Below, in pieces: positions 24,104 to 32,182 of a stretch of DNA of 64,000 nt. Position numbers and translations under genes: made by a program. The stretch is taken from contig NZ_POSP01000003.1 in the NCBI RefSeq assembly GCF_002885975.1, positions 2,666,001-2,730,000 of the forward strand. Direction: 5' to 3'. Source of the DNA: Paucibacter aquatile (GTDB lineage: Bacteria > Pseudomonadota > Gammaproteobacteria > Burkholderiales > Burkholderiaceae_C). Under the pieces are notes generated by a model. It ran no database searches and had not been told where the DNA came from. It saw nothing but the letters and a program-made list of their open reading frames with translations. Within the stretch, counting starts at the first letter, position 1; each line of letters starts with the position of its first letter.

Positions 24104-25489
24104 TCAGCTCTTGGTGCTGAAACGCTGCTCCAGATAGGCCAGCAGGGTGCGGATGGTCTGCGCCTCGCCGCCCACCGGTCGGCCGGCGCGGGCCACATCG
24201 TTCCAGGCGAACAGGTCGATGTGCAGCCAGTCCTGGTGCTCGGGCACGAAGTACTCGAGGAACAGCGCCGCGTTGATGGCGCCGCCCAGGGCATTGCGGC
24301 CGGTGTTGACGATGTCACCGATGCTGCTGGCGATGCCCTCTTTGTAGGGCGCCCACAGCGGCATGTGCCACATCGGGTCTTCCAGCTTCAGGCCCAGGTC
24401 GACCAGGTCACGCGCGGTGTCGAAATGCTTGCTGAACAGGGCCGGCAGCTGGGCGCCCAGGGCCACGCGGGCGGCGCCGGTCAGGGTGGCCAGGTCGATG
24501 ATCAGCTCGGGCTTGTGCTCGGAGGCATAGGCCAGCGCATCGCTGAGCACCACGCGGCCTTCGGCATCGGTGTTGCCGATCTCGATGTGCAGGCCCTGGC
24601 GGGTCTTGATCACATCGCCGGGGCGGTAGGCATTGCCCGAGATCGAGTTCTCAACCGCCGGGATCAGCACCTGCAGGCGCACCGGCAGCTTGAAGGCCAT
24701 GACCAGGGCGGCCAGGCCCAGGGCATTGGCGGCGCCGCCCATGTCCTTCTTCATCTGACGCATGCCATCGGCCGGCTTGATATCGAGGCCGCCGGTGTCG
24801 AAGCAGACGCCCTTGCCGACGATGCTCAGCAGCGGGGCTTTCGGGCTGCCCCAGTTCAGCTCGATCAGGCGCGGGGCACGCGTGCTGGCACGGCCGACGG
24901 CGTGGATGGCCGGGAAGTTCTGCTTCAAGAGCGCGTCACCGACGATCTGCTTGAACTTGGCGCCATGCTGCTTGGCGATCAGCTGGGCCGCTTGCGCCAG
25001 CTCCTCGGGGCCCATGTGCTCGGCCGGGGTGTTGACCAGATCGCGCGTGGCCGAGATGGCCGTGGCCAGGGCGATGCCGCGCTGGGCGCTGGCGTCGGCC
25101 GGCAGGTAAAGCGCGGCCGGGGCGCGGCGGCGCGGCTTGTAGAGGTCGAACTGGTAGCCGCCGAGCTCCCAGGACAGGGCGGCCTGCTCAGGCCGCAGCT
25201 GCAGGCCCTGCTCGGACAGCACATAGTCACCCTCGGGCAGCGCTTGCGGCAGGGCCGACAGGGCGAAGGGATGGGCGGCGTGCTCGACACCGGCGAACAC
25301 CTGGCCCAGCTTGCCATCGGCGCCCGGCACCAGGGCGTAGCTGTCGGCAGCGCCCTTGAACCCCAGGGTGGCCAGCCAGTGGCGCGTCGGCGCCGGCAGC
25401 TCGGTCACCAGGGCCTGGAAGGCGGCGCGGTCGACCACGGTGATGGCAACGGCGCCGCTGGGCGCCTTGGCTTTCAGGTGAACTGTCAT
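24104..25489 (-). CDS. Leucyl aminopeptidase family (M17) peptidase
   Basis: 461 residues. Cytosolic two-metal aminopeptidase. The C-terminal catalytic domain has the metal and catalytic lysine region SIVGKGVCFDTGGLDIKPADGM, MKKDMGGAANALGLA, and the family signature GNTDAEGRVVLSDALAYA. The final segment WLHIDLFAWNDVARAGRPVGGEAQTIRTLLAYLE is also typical of the PepB-like subgroup. The N-terminal domain is shorter and more divergent than in PepA. The ATG at 25489 was chosen since upstream residues do not fit the family. It is transcribed from the same side as the thioredoxin-like gene, 71 bp upstream. Confidence 0.94.
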   Translation of the reverse strand: MTVHLKAKAPSGAVAITVVDRAAFQALVTELPAPTRHWLATLGFKGAADSYALVPGADGKLGQVFAGVEHAAHPFALSALPQALPEGDYVLSEQGLQLRPEQAALSWELGGYQFDLYKPRRRAPAALYLPADASAQRGIALATAISATRDLVNTPAEHMGPEELAQAAQLIAKQHGAKFKQIVGDALLKQNFPAIHAVGRASTRAPRLIELNWGSPKAPLLSIVGKGVCFDTGGLDIKPADGMRQMKKDMGGAANALGLAALVMAFKLPVRLQVLIPAVENSISGNAYRPGDVIKTRQGLHIEIGNTDAEGRVVLSDALAYASEHKPELIIDLATLTGAARVALGAQLPALFSKHFDTARDLVDLGLKLEDPMWHMPLWAPYKEGIASSIGDIVNTGRNALGGAINAALFLEYFVPEHQDWLHIDLFAWNDVARAGRPVGGEAQTIRTLLAYLEQRFSTKS

Positions 25490-25560
25490 GGTGCGGGGTG
25501 CGCCTCGTGGGCGGCTGAGCAATCAAAAGCGGCGATTGTCCGCTTTTGGCGCGCGCAGGT

Positions 25561-25941
25561 TCAGCAGCTGCGCTGCAAACGCATCAACAAAGCCTGGGCG
25601 GCCGGCTGCCCGGCCTGCACCGGCAGATCCGCCGCGGTGGCCAGCAGGCGCTGAGCCGTGCTCAGATGGGGCGTGACCGGGCCGATGAAGCGCAGCTGCG
25701 CGCCCGAACCGATCAGCAAGGTCGGGAAGGTTTCCACCTCCAGATCGCCCACCAGCTCCTCGTCATCTTCGATGTCCACCCAGATGAAGCGGTGCTGCGG
25801 GAACTGCTCACGCAGCGCGGCCACCACCTCGTGGTAGCTGTCGCAGGTGCGGCACCAGGCCGCGCACAAGCAGGCCACCAGCATGGGCTGGAGGGCGGCA
25901 TCGGGCGAAGACGGAAGGGCAGACACGGCGGGGCTTGGCAT
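25561..25941 (-). CDS. Thioredoxin-like protein
   Basis: 126 residues. A thioredoxin fold without a signal peptide: PMLVACLCAAWCRTCDSYHEVVAAL carries the redox pair WCRTC (CxxC with Arg-Thr between, unlike the WCGPC of thioredoxin), then FIWVDIEDDEELVGDLEVETFPTLLI with the conserved cis-proline in TFPT. The C-terminal helix has TAQRLLATAADL. It is likely a cytoplasmic disulfide reductase or redox sensor with altered potential. The start MPSPAV at 25941 was chosen as the first ATG close to the fold; longer starts add Ser-rich residues of no visible role. Confidence 0.88.
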   Translation of the reverse strand: MPSPAVSALPSSPDAALQPMLVACLCAAWCRTCDSYHEVVAALREQFPQHRFIWVDIEDDEELVGDLEVETFPTLLIGSGAQLRFIGPVTPHLSTAQRLLATAADLPVQAGQPAAQALLMRLQRSC

Positions 25942-26161
25942 GGTGGCGAAGCTTAGCGACAAAGCATTCACCGACCTTGATCCAAGGTCAAGCCGTTGCG
26001 AACTGGCGACGCCCGGCCCGGCAAAGCTCTGCAAAAAATCTTGCCGGCACTGTCAACCGAGGGTTTTCCTGTCGCGTTGACCCAGCAAGCGACAGCCAAG
26101 GCAGATCTCCTGCAAGCCGTCGCTACCGTCGTAGCAGCAGCCGCAAGGCCTCTGAATCGCC

Positions 26162-26326
26162 ATGAAAACTCAGCAGCACCCCGAACAACAACCGCGCCGC
26201 ATGCCCTGCCCCGACTGGGCATCGCTGGACAACAAGGGCCGCAAGCACGAGGCTTTTGAATCCGGCAACTTCGCCTGCGATCGCCGCAGCCTGGCCCGCG
26301 CACTCCGCTTCGACCGTAAACGGTGA
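26162..26326 (+). CDS. Small ORF of 54 codons, unknown
   Basis: An open frame from ATG at 26162 to TGA at 26324-26326, encoding a highly basic 54-residue peptide: MKTQQHPEQQPRRMPCPDW, then SLDNKGRKHEAFESGNFACD and a tail with RRSLARALRFDRKR. Two cysteines and many Arg/Lys suggest a nucleic-acid or ribosome contact, but no family is recognised. Support: it fills a 430-bp gap, its stop lies 9 bp before a strong intrinsic terminator in the right orientation, and aagg lies upstream of the ATG. Against: no clear promoter was found. Comparison with relatives would decide. Confidence 0.5.
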   Translation: MKTQQHPEQQPRRMPCPDWASLDNKGRKHEAFESGNFACDRRSLARALRFDRKR

Positions 26327-26334
26327 TCCGCTCC

Positions 26335-26369
26335 AGCGGGTTTTGCGCAGGTTCGCAAAACCCGCTTTC
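26335..26369. terminator. Intrinsic terminator hairpin between small ORF and SNF2 gene
   Basis: A 12-13 bp perfect stem, gcgggttttgcg at 26336-26347 and cgcaaaacccgc at 26354-26365, with a 6-nt loop and a short T-rich end (tttcgtt) on the plus strand. It can end the small ORF transcript and may also serve the helicase gene from the other side. Confidence 0.75.
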
Positions 26370-26371
26370 GT

Positions 26372-29284
26372 TCAGCCCAGCGGCGCCAGCAAGAGCGCCA
26401 AATCCTCAGCGCTGAACTTGGCTGCATCGGCCCCATCTTCGCCCAGCACACCCTGCGCCAGGGCCAGTTTGCGGGCCTGCAGCTCCAGCATCCGCTCCTC
26501 GATGCTGCCGCCCACCACCAGTTTGTAGACAAACACCGGCTTGTCCTGGCCGATGCGGTGCGCCCGCGCGCTGGCCTGGGCTTCCACCGCCGGGTTCCAC
26601 CAGGGGTCGACATGGATGACCGTGTCGGCTGCCGTCAGATTCAAACCCACACCGCCCGCCTTGAGGCTGACCAGCAGCAGCGGTATCTCCTCGGCCTGAA
26701 AGCGCCGGACGATCTCGCCGCGCTGGCCGATGGGCGTGTCGCCGCTGAGCGTCAGGCTGGGTAGCTTCAGGTGCTGTAGCAGCGCTTCGATCAAGCCCAG
26801 CATCTCGGTGAACTGGGAGAACACCAGCACCCGCCGCCCCTCGGCCAGCAGCTCGGGCAGCATCTGCTCCAGCAGCTCCAGCTTGGCCCGGCCCATGTCC
26901 GGCGCCAGATCCACGCCCTTGACCAAGGCCGGGTCACAGCAGACCTGGCGCAGCTTGAGCAAGGCATCCAGCACCGAGATCTGCGCGCCGGCAAAGCCGC
27001 GCCGGGCCAGCACGCGCCGCACCTGGGTGTCGGCCGCCACGCGCACGCTCTCGTAGAGATCGCGCTGGGCGCCGTAGAGCTGCACCCGCCGCGTCACCTC
27101 GGTCAGGGGCGGCAGCTCGGCTGCCACCTGGTCCTTGCGGCGGCGCAGGATGAAAGGACGCACGCGTTGGGCCAGCAGCTGGGCGCGCAGGGATTCGCCG
27201 TTTTCCTCGATGGGTTTGCGCCAGAGCCGGGCGAAGCTGCGTGCATCGCCCAGGAATCCAGGCATCAGGAAATCGAACTGTGCCCAGAGCTCACCCAGAT
27301 GGTTCTCCAGCGGTGTGCCGGTCAGGCAGAGCCGGTGGCGCGCGTTCAGGCGGCGCACCGCTTGCGCCGCCCGGCTGGCCGCGTTCTTGACCGTCTGCGC
27401 CTCGTCCAGGATTAAAAGGTGCCAGGGCTGGGCGGCCAAGGCCGCGATGTCGCGCCAGAGCAGCGGGTAGGTGGACAGCACCAGATCGAACTCGCCCAGG
27501 CGGGCAAAGTCGCGCGCGCGCTCCGGCCCTTGCAGCAAGAGCACGCGCAGGCCCGGCGCCACCCGGCGCGCCTCGGCCAGCCAGTTGAACAGCAGGGAGC
27601 TGGGCAGCACGGCCAGGGCCGGCCGGTCCAGGCGGCCTGCTTCTTTTTCAAGCAGCAGATGGGCCAAAGCCTGGGCGGTTTTCCCCAGGCCCATGTCATC
27701 GGCCAGGATGCCGGCCAGGCCCTGCTCACGCAGGTATTGCAGCCAGGCCAGGCCGCTGCGCTGGTAGGGCCGCAGGGTCAGCGCCAGGCCTTGCGGCGGC
27801 GCCACCGGTTGCGGGCTGCCGGCCTGCTGCAGGCGCTGCGCCAGGCGGCGCAGATCGGCATCACCCTGGAACTGCCAGCCGCTGCGCGCGTCCAGCGCCA
27901 GCAAGCGGCCGGCGTCCCAATCGCTGAGCGGGATCGGACCTTCGGCCCGCTTGGGGTCGCTGAGCAGGTCCACCATGGCGCCGATGATGGGTTTGAGAAT
28001 GGAGCCTGGCGCTTCGATGCGGCGGCCGCCTGGCGCGTGCAGCAGGATCAGGGCCGCGTCATCGATACAAGCAATGGCCTCGGCATCGAACCAGCGCGCA
28101 TCACGGCGCAGCAGGTCGGCAATCATGGGCGCCAGGTCCAGGGTTTCGCCGTCCACCTCGACACCGAGGCTGAGCAGCCAGGAGCCCTGGCGGCCCGGCA
28201 GGCCCAGCTTCTCGATCTTGAGCTGCCAGGCCTCGGCCGGGGCGGGCCGGTGGGCAAAGCCGGGGCGCACATCCACCTTCCAGCCCGCCGCCTGCAGCGC
28301 CGGCACCCGCTCCAGCCAGAAGGCGGCGAAGAACTCCTCCTGGCTGAGCGTCCACAAGGCCTCCAGGCCCTGGGCGGCGCTGGGGTGGCGCCACTGCAGC
28401 TGCTCGGGCGCGAGCGGGACCAGGCCGCTGGCCCAGAGCTGATCGCGCGCCTCGGCCTCGGCCAGCAGATCGCGGGCCAGGCGACGCTGGCCGCTGGGGG
28501 TGTCCACCCGCTGCTGGGCGGGCGGGCGGCTGTTCAAGAGCGAGCGTGGCGCCTCAGTCTGCCAGCGGCAGCCATCCTCGAAGCGGTAGACCCAGCGCAG
28601 CTGGGCCACGCTGACATGGTCACCGCGCGGCCCCAGACGGCCGCCCGGCGCCAGACCCAGCAGGCCATCGCCTCGGCCCAGGGTCATCAGGCGCAGCTCG
28701 GGCTGGAAGCGCGCAGGCTCGACGCCCAGGTCAAGCTCGGCAGGCTCGGCAGGCTCGGCAGGCGGCTCGGCCGCGGATGGCGGACTCGGCGCTTGCTCCT
28801 CCTCATCTCCCCGCAGCAGCAAATCCATCAAGCGCGCCGCATCGGCATCGGGCAGGGGCGGCAGGCGTTTGAGCTCCTCGCGGCTGGCCTTGCGGCGCAG
28901 GGCCTGCACCCATTGCTGCAGCAGGGCCTCGCGCAGCGGCGCGTCAGCCTCGATCTGCAGGCGCAGCAACACCGCCGCAGCATGCTCGCAAAAGCGCTGG
29001 GTGCGGCAGCTGCACAGGGCGCTGTAATGCGGCTGGCCGGAGGCATCGGCCACACCTTGCAGGTCGAGCTCGAAGACCTGCTCGCGGGCGCCGCTCACCC
29101 GGGCGCTGGCGCCCTGGCCGTCGGCACGGAGCTCCAGGATCTGGCCCTGCAACTGGCGCGCGCGCTGCAGCCGGCCACGCTCGAACAGGCGCGCCAGGAC
29201 CTCGGCCGTGGGCGGCCAGATGCGCGGGGCCGAAGGGCCTGGGGGGGCGGCTGATGCGGCAGAAGTCTCCAACATGGCGCGCAT
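26372..29284 (-). CDS. SWIM zinc-finger SNF2-family DEAD/DEAH-box helicase
   Basis: 970 residues; ATG at 29284, or the fourth codon at 29275. A SWIM zinc finger near residues 91-101 (CSC....FCEHAAAVLLRL) is followed by a long middle region, then the SNF2 ATPase. Motif I is DDMGLGKTAQALAHLLLE (about 525), motif II is DEAQTVKNAASRAAQ (about 625), motif III LTGTPLENHLGELW, motif V LLVSLKAGGVGLNLTAADTVIH and motif VI ASARAHRIGQDKPV. This is the HepA/RapA-unlike SWIM-SNF2 type common in bacteria, a double-stranded DNA translocase with presumed roles in transcription or DNA repair. Divergent from the next gene, 71 bp apart. Confidence 0.94.
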   Translation of the reverse strand: MRAMLETSAASAAPPGPSAPRIWPPTAEVLARLFERGRLQRARQLQGQILELRADGQGASARVSGAREQVFELDLQGVADASGQPHYSALCSCRTQRFCEHAAAVLLRLQIEADAPLREALLQQWVQALRRKASREELKRLPPLPDADAARLMDLLLRGDEEEQAPSPPSAAEPPAEPAEPAELDLGVEPARFQPELRLMTLGRGDGLLGLAPGGRLGPRGDHVSVAQLRWVYRFEDGCRWQTEAPRSLLNSRPPAQQRVDTPSGQRRLARDLLAEAEARDQLWASGLVPLAPEQLQWRHPSAAQGLEALWTLSQEEFFAAFWLERVPALQAAGWKVDVRPGFAHRPAPAEAWQLKIEKLGLPGRQGSWLLSLGVEVDGETLDLAPMIADLLRRDARWFDAEAIACIDDAALILLHAPGGRRIEAPGSILKPIIGAMVDLLSDPKRAEGPIPLSDWDAGRLLALDARSGWQFQGDADLRRLAQRLQQAGSPQPVAPPQGLALTLRPYQRSGLAWLQYLREQGLAGILADDMGLGKTAQALAHLLLEKEAGRLDRPALAVLPSSLLFNWLAEARRVAPGLRVLLLQGPERARDFARLGEFDLVLSTYPLLWRDIAALAAQPWHLLILDEAQTVKNAASRAAQAVRRLNARHRLCLTGTPLENHLGELWAQFDFLMPGFLGDARSFARLWRKPIEENGESLRAQLLAQRVRPFILRRRKDQVAAELPPLTEVTRRVQLYGAQRDLYESVRVAADTQVRRVLARRGFAGAQISVLDALLKLRQVCCDPALVKGVDLAPDMGRAKLELLEQMLPELLAEGRRVLVFSQFTEMLGLIEALLQHLKLPSLTLSGDTPIGQRGEIVRRFQAEEIPLLLVSLKAGGVGLNLTAADTVIHVDPWWNPAVEAQASARAHRIGQDKPVFVYKLVVGGSIEERMLELQARKLALAQGVLGEDGADAAKFSAEDLALLLAPLG

Positions 29285-29355
29285 TGTCGGGGGCGGACGA
29301 AGACGCGGCGGCTGACGAACGGTCGGAGCGCGGCTTTGCTGGCAGACTGATTGCC

Positions 29356-30672
29356 ATGAAGTTTGCGTCTCTCGACCCCGCCTCCGTCTCGCCTCGCCGC
29401 TCGCGCCGGCTCTGGCCCTGGCTCTTGCTCAGCCCCCTGCTTCTGATCGCAATCGCCGCCACACTGGCCGTGCAAAGTCGGCCCCTTGTCGAGCCTGTCG
29501 ACGGCGGCCTGAAACCCGAAGAGATCCAGAGCACCAAGGACTTTCTGCGCCGCAATGACCCGCGCCGCCTCCAAGCCAGCCCGCATCGCCTGCTGCGCAT
29601 CGAAGAGCGCCAGCTCAATCTGATGCTCATGCAGCTGGCCCAGCGCTACGGCCAAGGCCGCGGGGCTGCGCAGATCCAGCTGCAGGCGGGCACGGCCCGA
29701 CTGCAAGCCAGCTTGCAGATGCCGGCGCTGGGGGTCTGGCTGAATCTGGAGGCCCGGCTGAGCCAGACGCTTGCCCTGCCCCAGGTGGAAGAACTGCGCC
29801 TGGGCCACCTGCCCTTGCCAGCCTGGCTGGCGGAAGCGGCCTTGCGGCGGGGGCTGGGCCATCTGGCCTTGTCGGTCCAGGCCCAACGGGCCGGCGAACT
29901 GGTGGAGTCCCTGCGCTTCAATCCCCAGGAGCTGCTGCTCGGCTACCACTGGCAAGCCGACAGCCTGGATCATGTGCTGGGCGCCTTCTGGACCCCGGAC
30001 GAACAGGAGCGAGCCCAAGCCTACAACCGGCGCCTGGTCGAGATCAGTGCAGCCTACCCGCCGGGCAGCTCAGTTTCCCTGGCGCTCCTGATGCCCCCCA
30101 TCTTTGAGCTGGCGCGTGCTCGCAGCGAGCGGCCGGACGCCGACCCCGTGGCCGAGAATCGCGCCGCCTTGCTGACCCTGGCCCTGTTCTCCACCGGCCA
30201 ACGCTGGAGCAAGCTGCTGCCCAGCGCCCGCGCCTGGCCGCAGCCGCTGCCGCGCATGGTGACCCTGGCAGGGCGCGATGATTTCCCCCAGCATTTCCTG
30301 GTCTCGGCCGTGCTGGCGCTGGAAGGCAGCGGGCCGCTGGCCGATGCCATCGGGGTCTACAAGGAAGTGGCCGATTCGCGCGGTGGCAGCGGTTTCAGCT
30401 TCAACGACATCGCCGCCGACCGGGCCGGCACCCGCTTCGGCCTGCTGGCCAAGGACGCCCCGCGCAGCCTGCAGGCCTTGATGCGGGTGGGCTTGCACGA
30501 GCTGGATTTCATGCCCGGCGTGGCCGACCTGCCCGAGTTCCTCAGCGCCGAGGCCTTCCAGCAGCGCTACGGCGGCATCGATGCGCCCGCCTACCGGCAG
30601 ATGATGGCCGAGATCGAGGCCCGCATCGCGGCCTTGCCCCTGCTTCAGCAGGCCAACGTTCCCAGGCTTTGA
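29356..30672 (+). CDS. Membrane-anchored protein of unknown function
   Basis: 438 residues. A basic start, one membrane helix (LWPWLLLSPLLLIAIAATLAV, about 18-38), then a periplasmic part. The first half (about 60-230) has repeated amphipathic strands and Leu-rich helices (RLLRIEERQLNLMLMQLAQRYG). The C-terminal half is better conserved-looking: DDFPQHFLVSAVLALEGSG, GVYKEVADSRGGSGFSF and DIAADRAGTRFG. Such motifs resemble a family of conserved hypothetical proteins of gamma- and betaproteobacteria, but I cannot give a function. The ATG at 29356 was chosen because the membrane helix then starts 17 residues in. Confidence 0.75.
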   Translation: MKFASLDPASVSPRRSRRLWPWLLLSPLLLIAIAATLAVQSRPLVEPVDGGLKPEEIQSTKDFLRRNDPRRLQASPHRLLRIEERQLNLMLMQLAQRYGQGRGAAQIQLQAGTARLQASLQMPALGVWLNLEARLSQTLALPQVEELRLGHLPLPAWLAEAALRRGLGHLALSVQAQRAGELVESLRFNPQELLLGYHWQADSLDHVLGAFWTPDEQERAQAYNRRLVEISAAYPPGSSVSLALLMPPIFELARARSERPDADPVAENRAALLTLALFSTGQRWSKLLPSARAWPQPLPRMVTLAGRDDFPQHFLVSAVLALEGSGPLADAIGVYKEVADSRGGSGFSFNDIAADRAGTRFGLLAKDAPRSLQALMRVGLHELDFMPGVADLPEFLSAEAFQQRYGGIDAPAYRQMMAEIEARIAALPLLQQANVPRL

Positions 30673-30861
30673 GCGCAAACACCCGGCCTTGAACAGCGGG
30701 CCGAGGACCGAAAAGCGTGACGGATTCAACGCTTGCGCCATCTACGCGAGCTGCGGTCCCCCGGTCTGCGGGTGCGCGGCCTCTGGGCGGCCAACAGTGC
30801 GGCACCCAGAATCGAGCTGACGCATTTGTCATCCTCAGACGTACGGAGCCAACGCATCGCC

Positions 30862-31476
30862 ATGGGCAGCGAAATCAGAACCGCAAGACGCATCTGGTCC
30901 TTTGTGTCCGGCGCCTTGCTCTATCTCAGCGCCCTGGGGTTGGCTCACAGCCTGGCCAGTCAACGTTGGCCTTTGAGTCTGCAAAGCCTTTTGGGTGGCA
31001 GCGGCAGTTGGACGCTGCAGCTTGCCCAGGCTGTGTTGATCGCGGTGCTGCTCTACGGCGTGGCCTGGGTCTGGGCCTTCTACACCGTGCGGCCGCACCG
31101 CGGCCACAGCCGCCACCCGACCACGGCCTGGTGCCTGGGTGGCATGGGCTTGGCCTGGTTGCTGGCCTTGCTGGCCGGCGTGCTCGAAGTCAGCAGCCGC
31201 GCCGGTGGCTACCAGCCCTCGCTGACCGGTCTGCTGCTCTCTTCCACCGTGCCGCCGCTCTGGGGTTCGCTGAACGGCGTGGCGGTGCTGCTGGCCATCC
31301 TCTCGGCCGGCCGCTGGTCGGCGCGGCTGCGTCGGCAGCGCAAGGCACGGCAATCTCAGCTGAATTCGCAGCTGAGCTCGCAACTGGATTCGGACCTGGA
31401 CTCCGACCTCGATTCCGAGCTGGACTCGCGCCCGCAGCGCGGTCTGGCGGGGGCTCCAGCGCGCCAGGCAGCCTGA
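30862..31476 (+). CDS. Four-helix membrane protein with C-terminal LxS repeats, unknown function
   Basis: 204 residues. About four membrane segments (IWSFVSGALLYLSALGLAHSL, AQAVLIAVLLYGVAWVWAFY, TAWCLGGMGLAWLLALLAGVL, LWGSLNGVAVLLAILSAG) followed by a basic stretch and an odd tail of six 4-residue repeats, QLNS QLSS QLDS DLDS DLDS ELDS. The repeats become acidic toward the end and would sit in the cytoplasm or periplasm as a polar, possibly helical, rod. No family recognised. The ATG at 30862 is preceded by ggag at a good distance (gtacggagcc). Confidence 0.7.
   Translation: MGSEIRTARRIWSFVSGALLYLSALGLAHSLASQRWPLSLQSLLGGSGSWTLQLAQAVLIAVLLYGVAWVWAFYTVRPHRGHSRHPTTAWCLGGMGLAWLLALLAGVLEVSSRAGGYQPSLTGLLLSSTVPPLWGSLNGVAVLLAILSAGRWSARLRRQRKARQSQLNSQLSSQLDSDLDSDLDSELDSRPQRGLAGAPARQAA
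31357..31428. repeat. Six tandem 12-bp units encoding xLxS
   Basis: Six head-to-tail units of 12 bp within the preceding gene, each of the form (C/G)A(G/A/C)-CT(G/C)-(A/G)A/GN-TC(G/C). Synonymous differences between units (tcg, tcc; ctg, ctc) show an older expansion kept in frame. Number of units may vary between strains. Confidence 0.85.
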
Positions 31477-31534
31477 GCCCGCACGGCGCCACAGGCCGCT
31501 GCAGCAGCGCGGCTGTGTTCTGATCACGGCCGCC

Positions 31535-32182
31535 ATGCCGACCGATCTTTCGACTGAAGCGTCTCCGCCCCCAGCCGGGCGCCCGCGCTGCCCGCGCTGC
31601 GAGCTGCCCACCCCGAGCTGCCTGTGCCACTGGGCGCAGGCCATCGACAACCCGGTCGAACTCTTGCTGCTGCAGCACCCACAGGAACAGCAGCAGGCCA
31701 AGGGTTCGGCGCGTCTGCTGCGCTTGAGCCTGGCCCGCTGCCGCCTGTGGGTGGGCGAGCAATTCGACCCGGCCGCGCTGCAGGCCGCCCTGCATCAAGA
31801 CGGGCGGCGGGCCCTGCTGCTCTACCCGCCCACGCCGGGCCAGACCGAGCCGATGTTCGAGACCCCGGCGAACGATGACCGGCCGCTGCGCCTGGTTGTG
31901 ATCGACGCCACCTGGCGCAAGAGCCGCAAGATGCTCTGGCTCAACCCGGCCCTGCAGACCCTGCCGCGGCTGGCCCTGCAAGACCCGCCACCCTCCCGCT
32001 ATGCCGACCATCGCAAGGCGGAGCGGGCCGAGCAGCGCTCGACGCTGGAGGCGGCCGTGCTGGCCTTGCAGACACTGGAAACCCAAGCTGAGCGCTACGA
32101 GCCCCTGCTGCAAGCCTTCAGCGCCTGGCTGAACGAGCGGCAGGAGCGCGTGCAGCCCCGACCGTCAATGCGCCTGCGTTAG
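31535..32182 (+). CDS. tapT: tRNA-uridine aminocarboxypropyltransferase (DTW family)
   Basis: 215 residues. DTW-domain enzyme that adds the 3-amino-3-carboxypropyl group from S-adenosylmethionine to uridine 47 (acp3U) in tRNA. A zinc-type cysteine cluster near residues 19-31 (RCPRCELPTPSCLCHW), the motif LLLLQHPQE, and the DTW motif present as VVIDATWRKSRKML are visible, followed by YADHRKAERAEQRSTLEA. Length fits the family. Its last 18 bp overlap the end of the convergent radical SAM gene. Confidence 0.93.
   Translation: MPTDLSTEASPPPAGRPRCPRCELPTPSCLCHWAQAIDNPVELLLLQHPQEQQQAKGSARLLRLSLARCRLWVGEQFDPAALQAALHQDGRRALLLYPPTPGQTEPMFETPANDDRPLRLVVIDATWRKSRKMLWLNPALQTLPRLALQDPPPSRYADHRKAERAEQRSTLEAAVLALQTLETQAERYEPLLQAFSAWLNERQERVQPRPSMRLR

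Noticed and set aside
31357..31428. Tandem 12-bp units considered as a CRISPR or integration site
   Set aside because: Head-to-tail with no spacers and in frame with a gene; a coding minisatellite.
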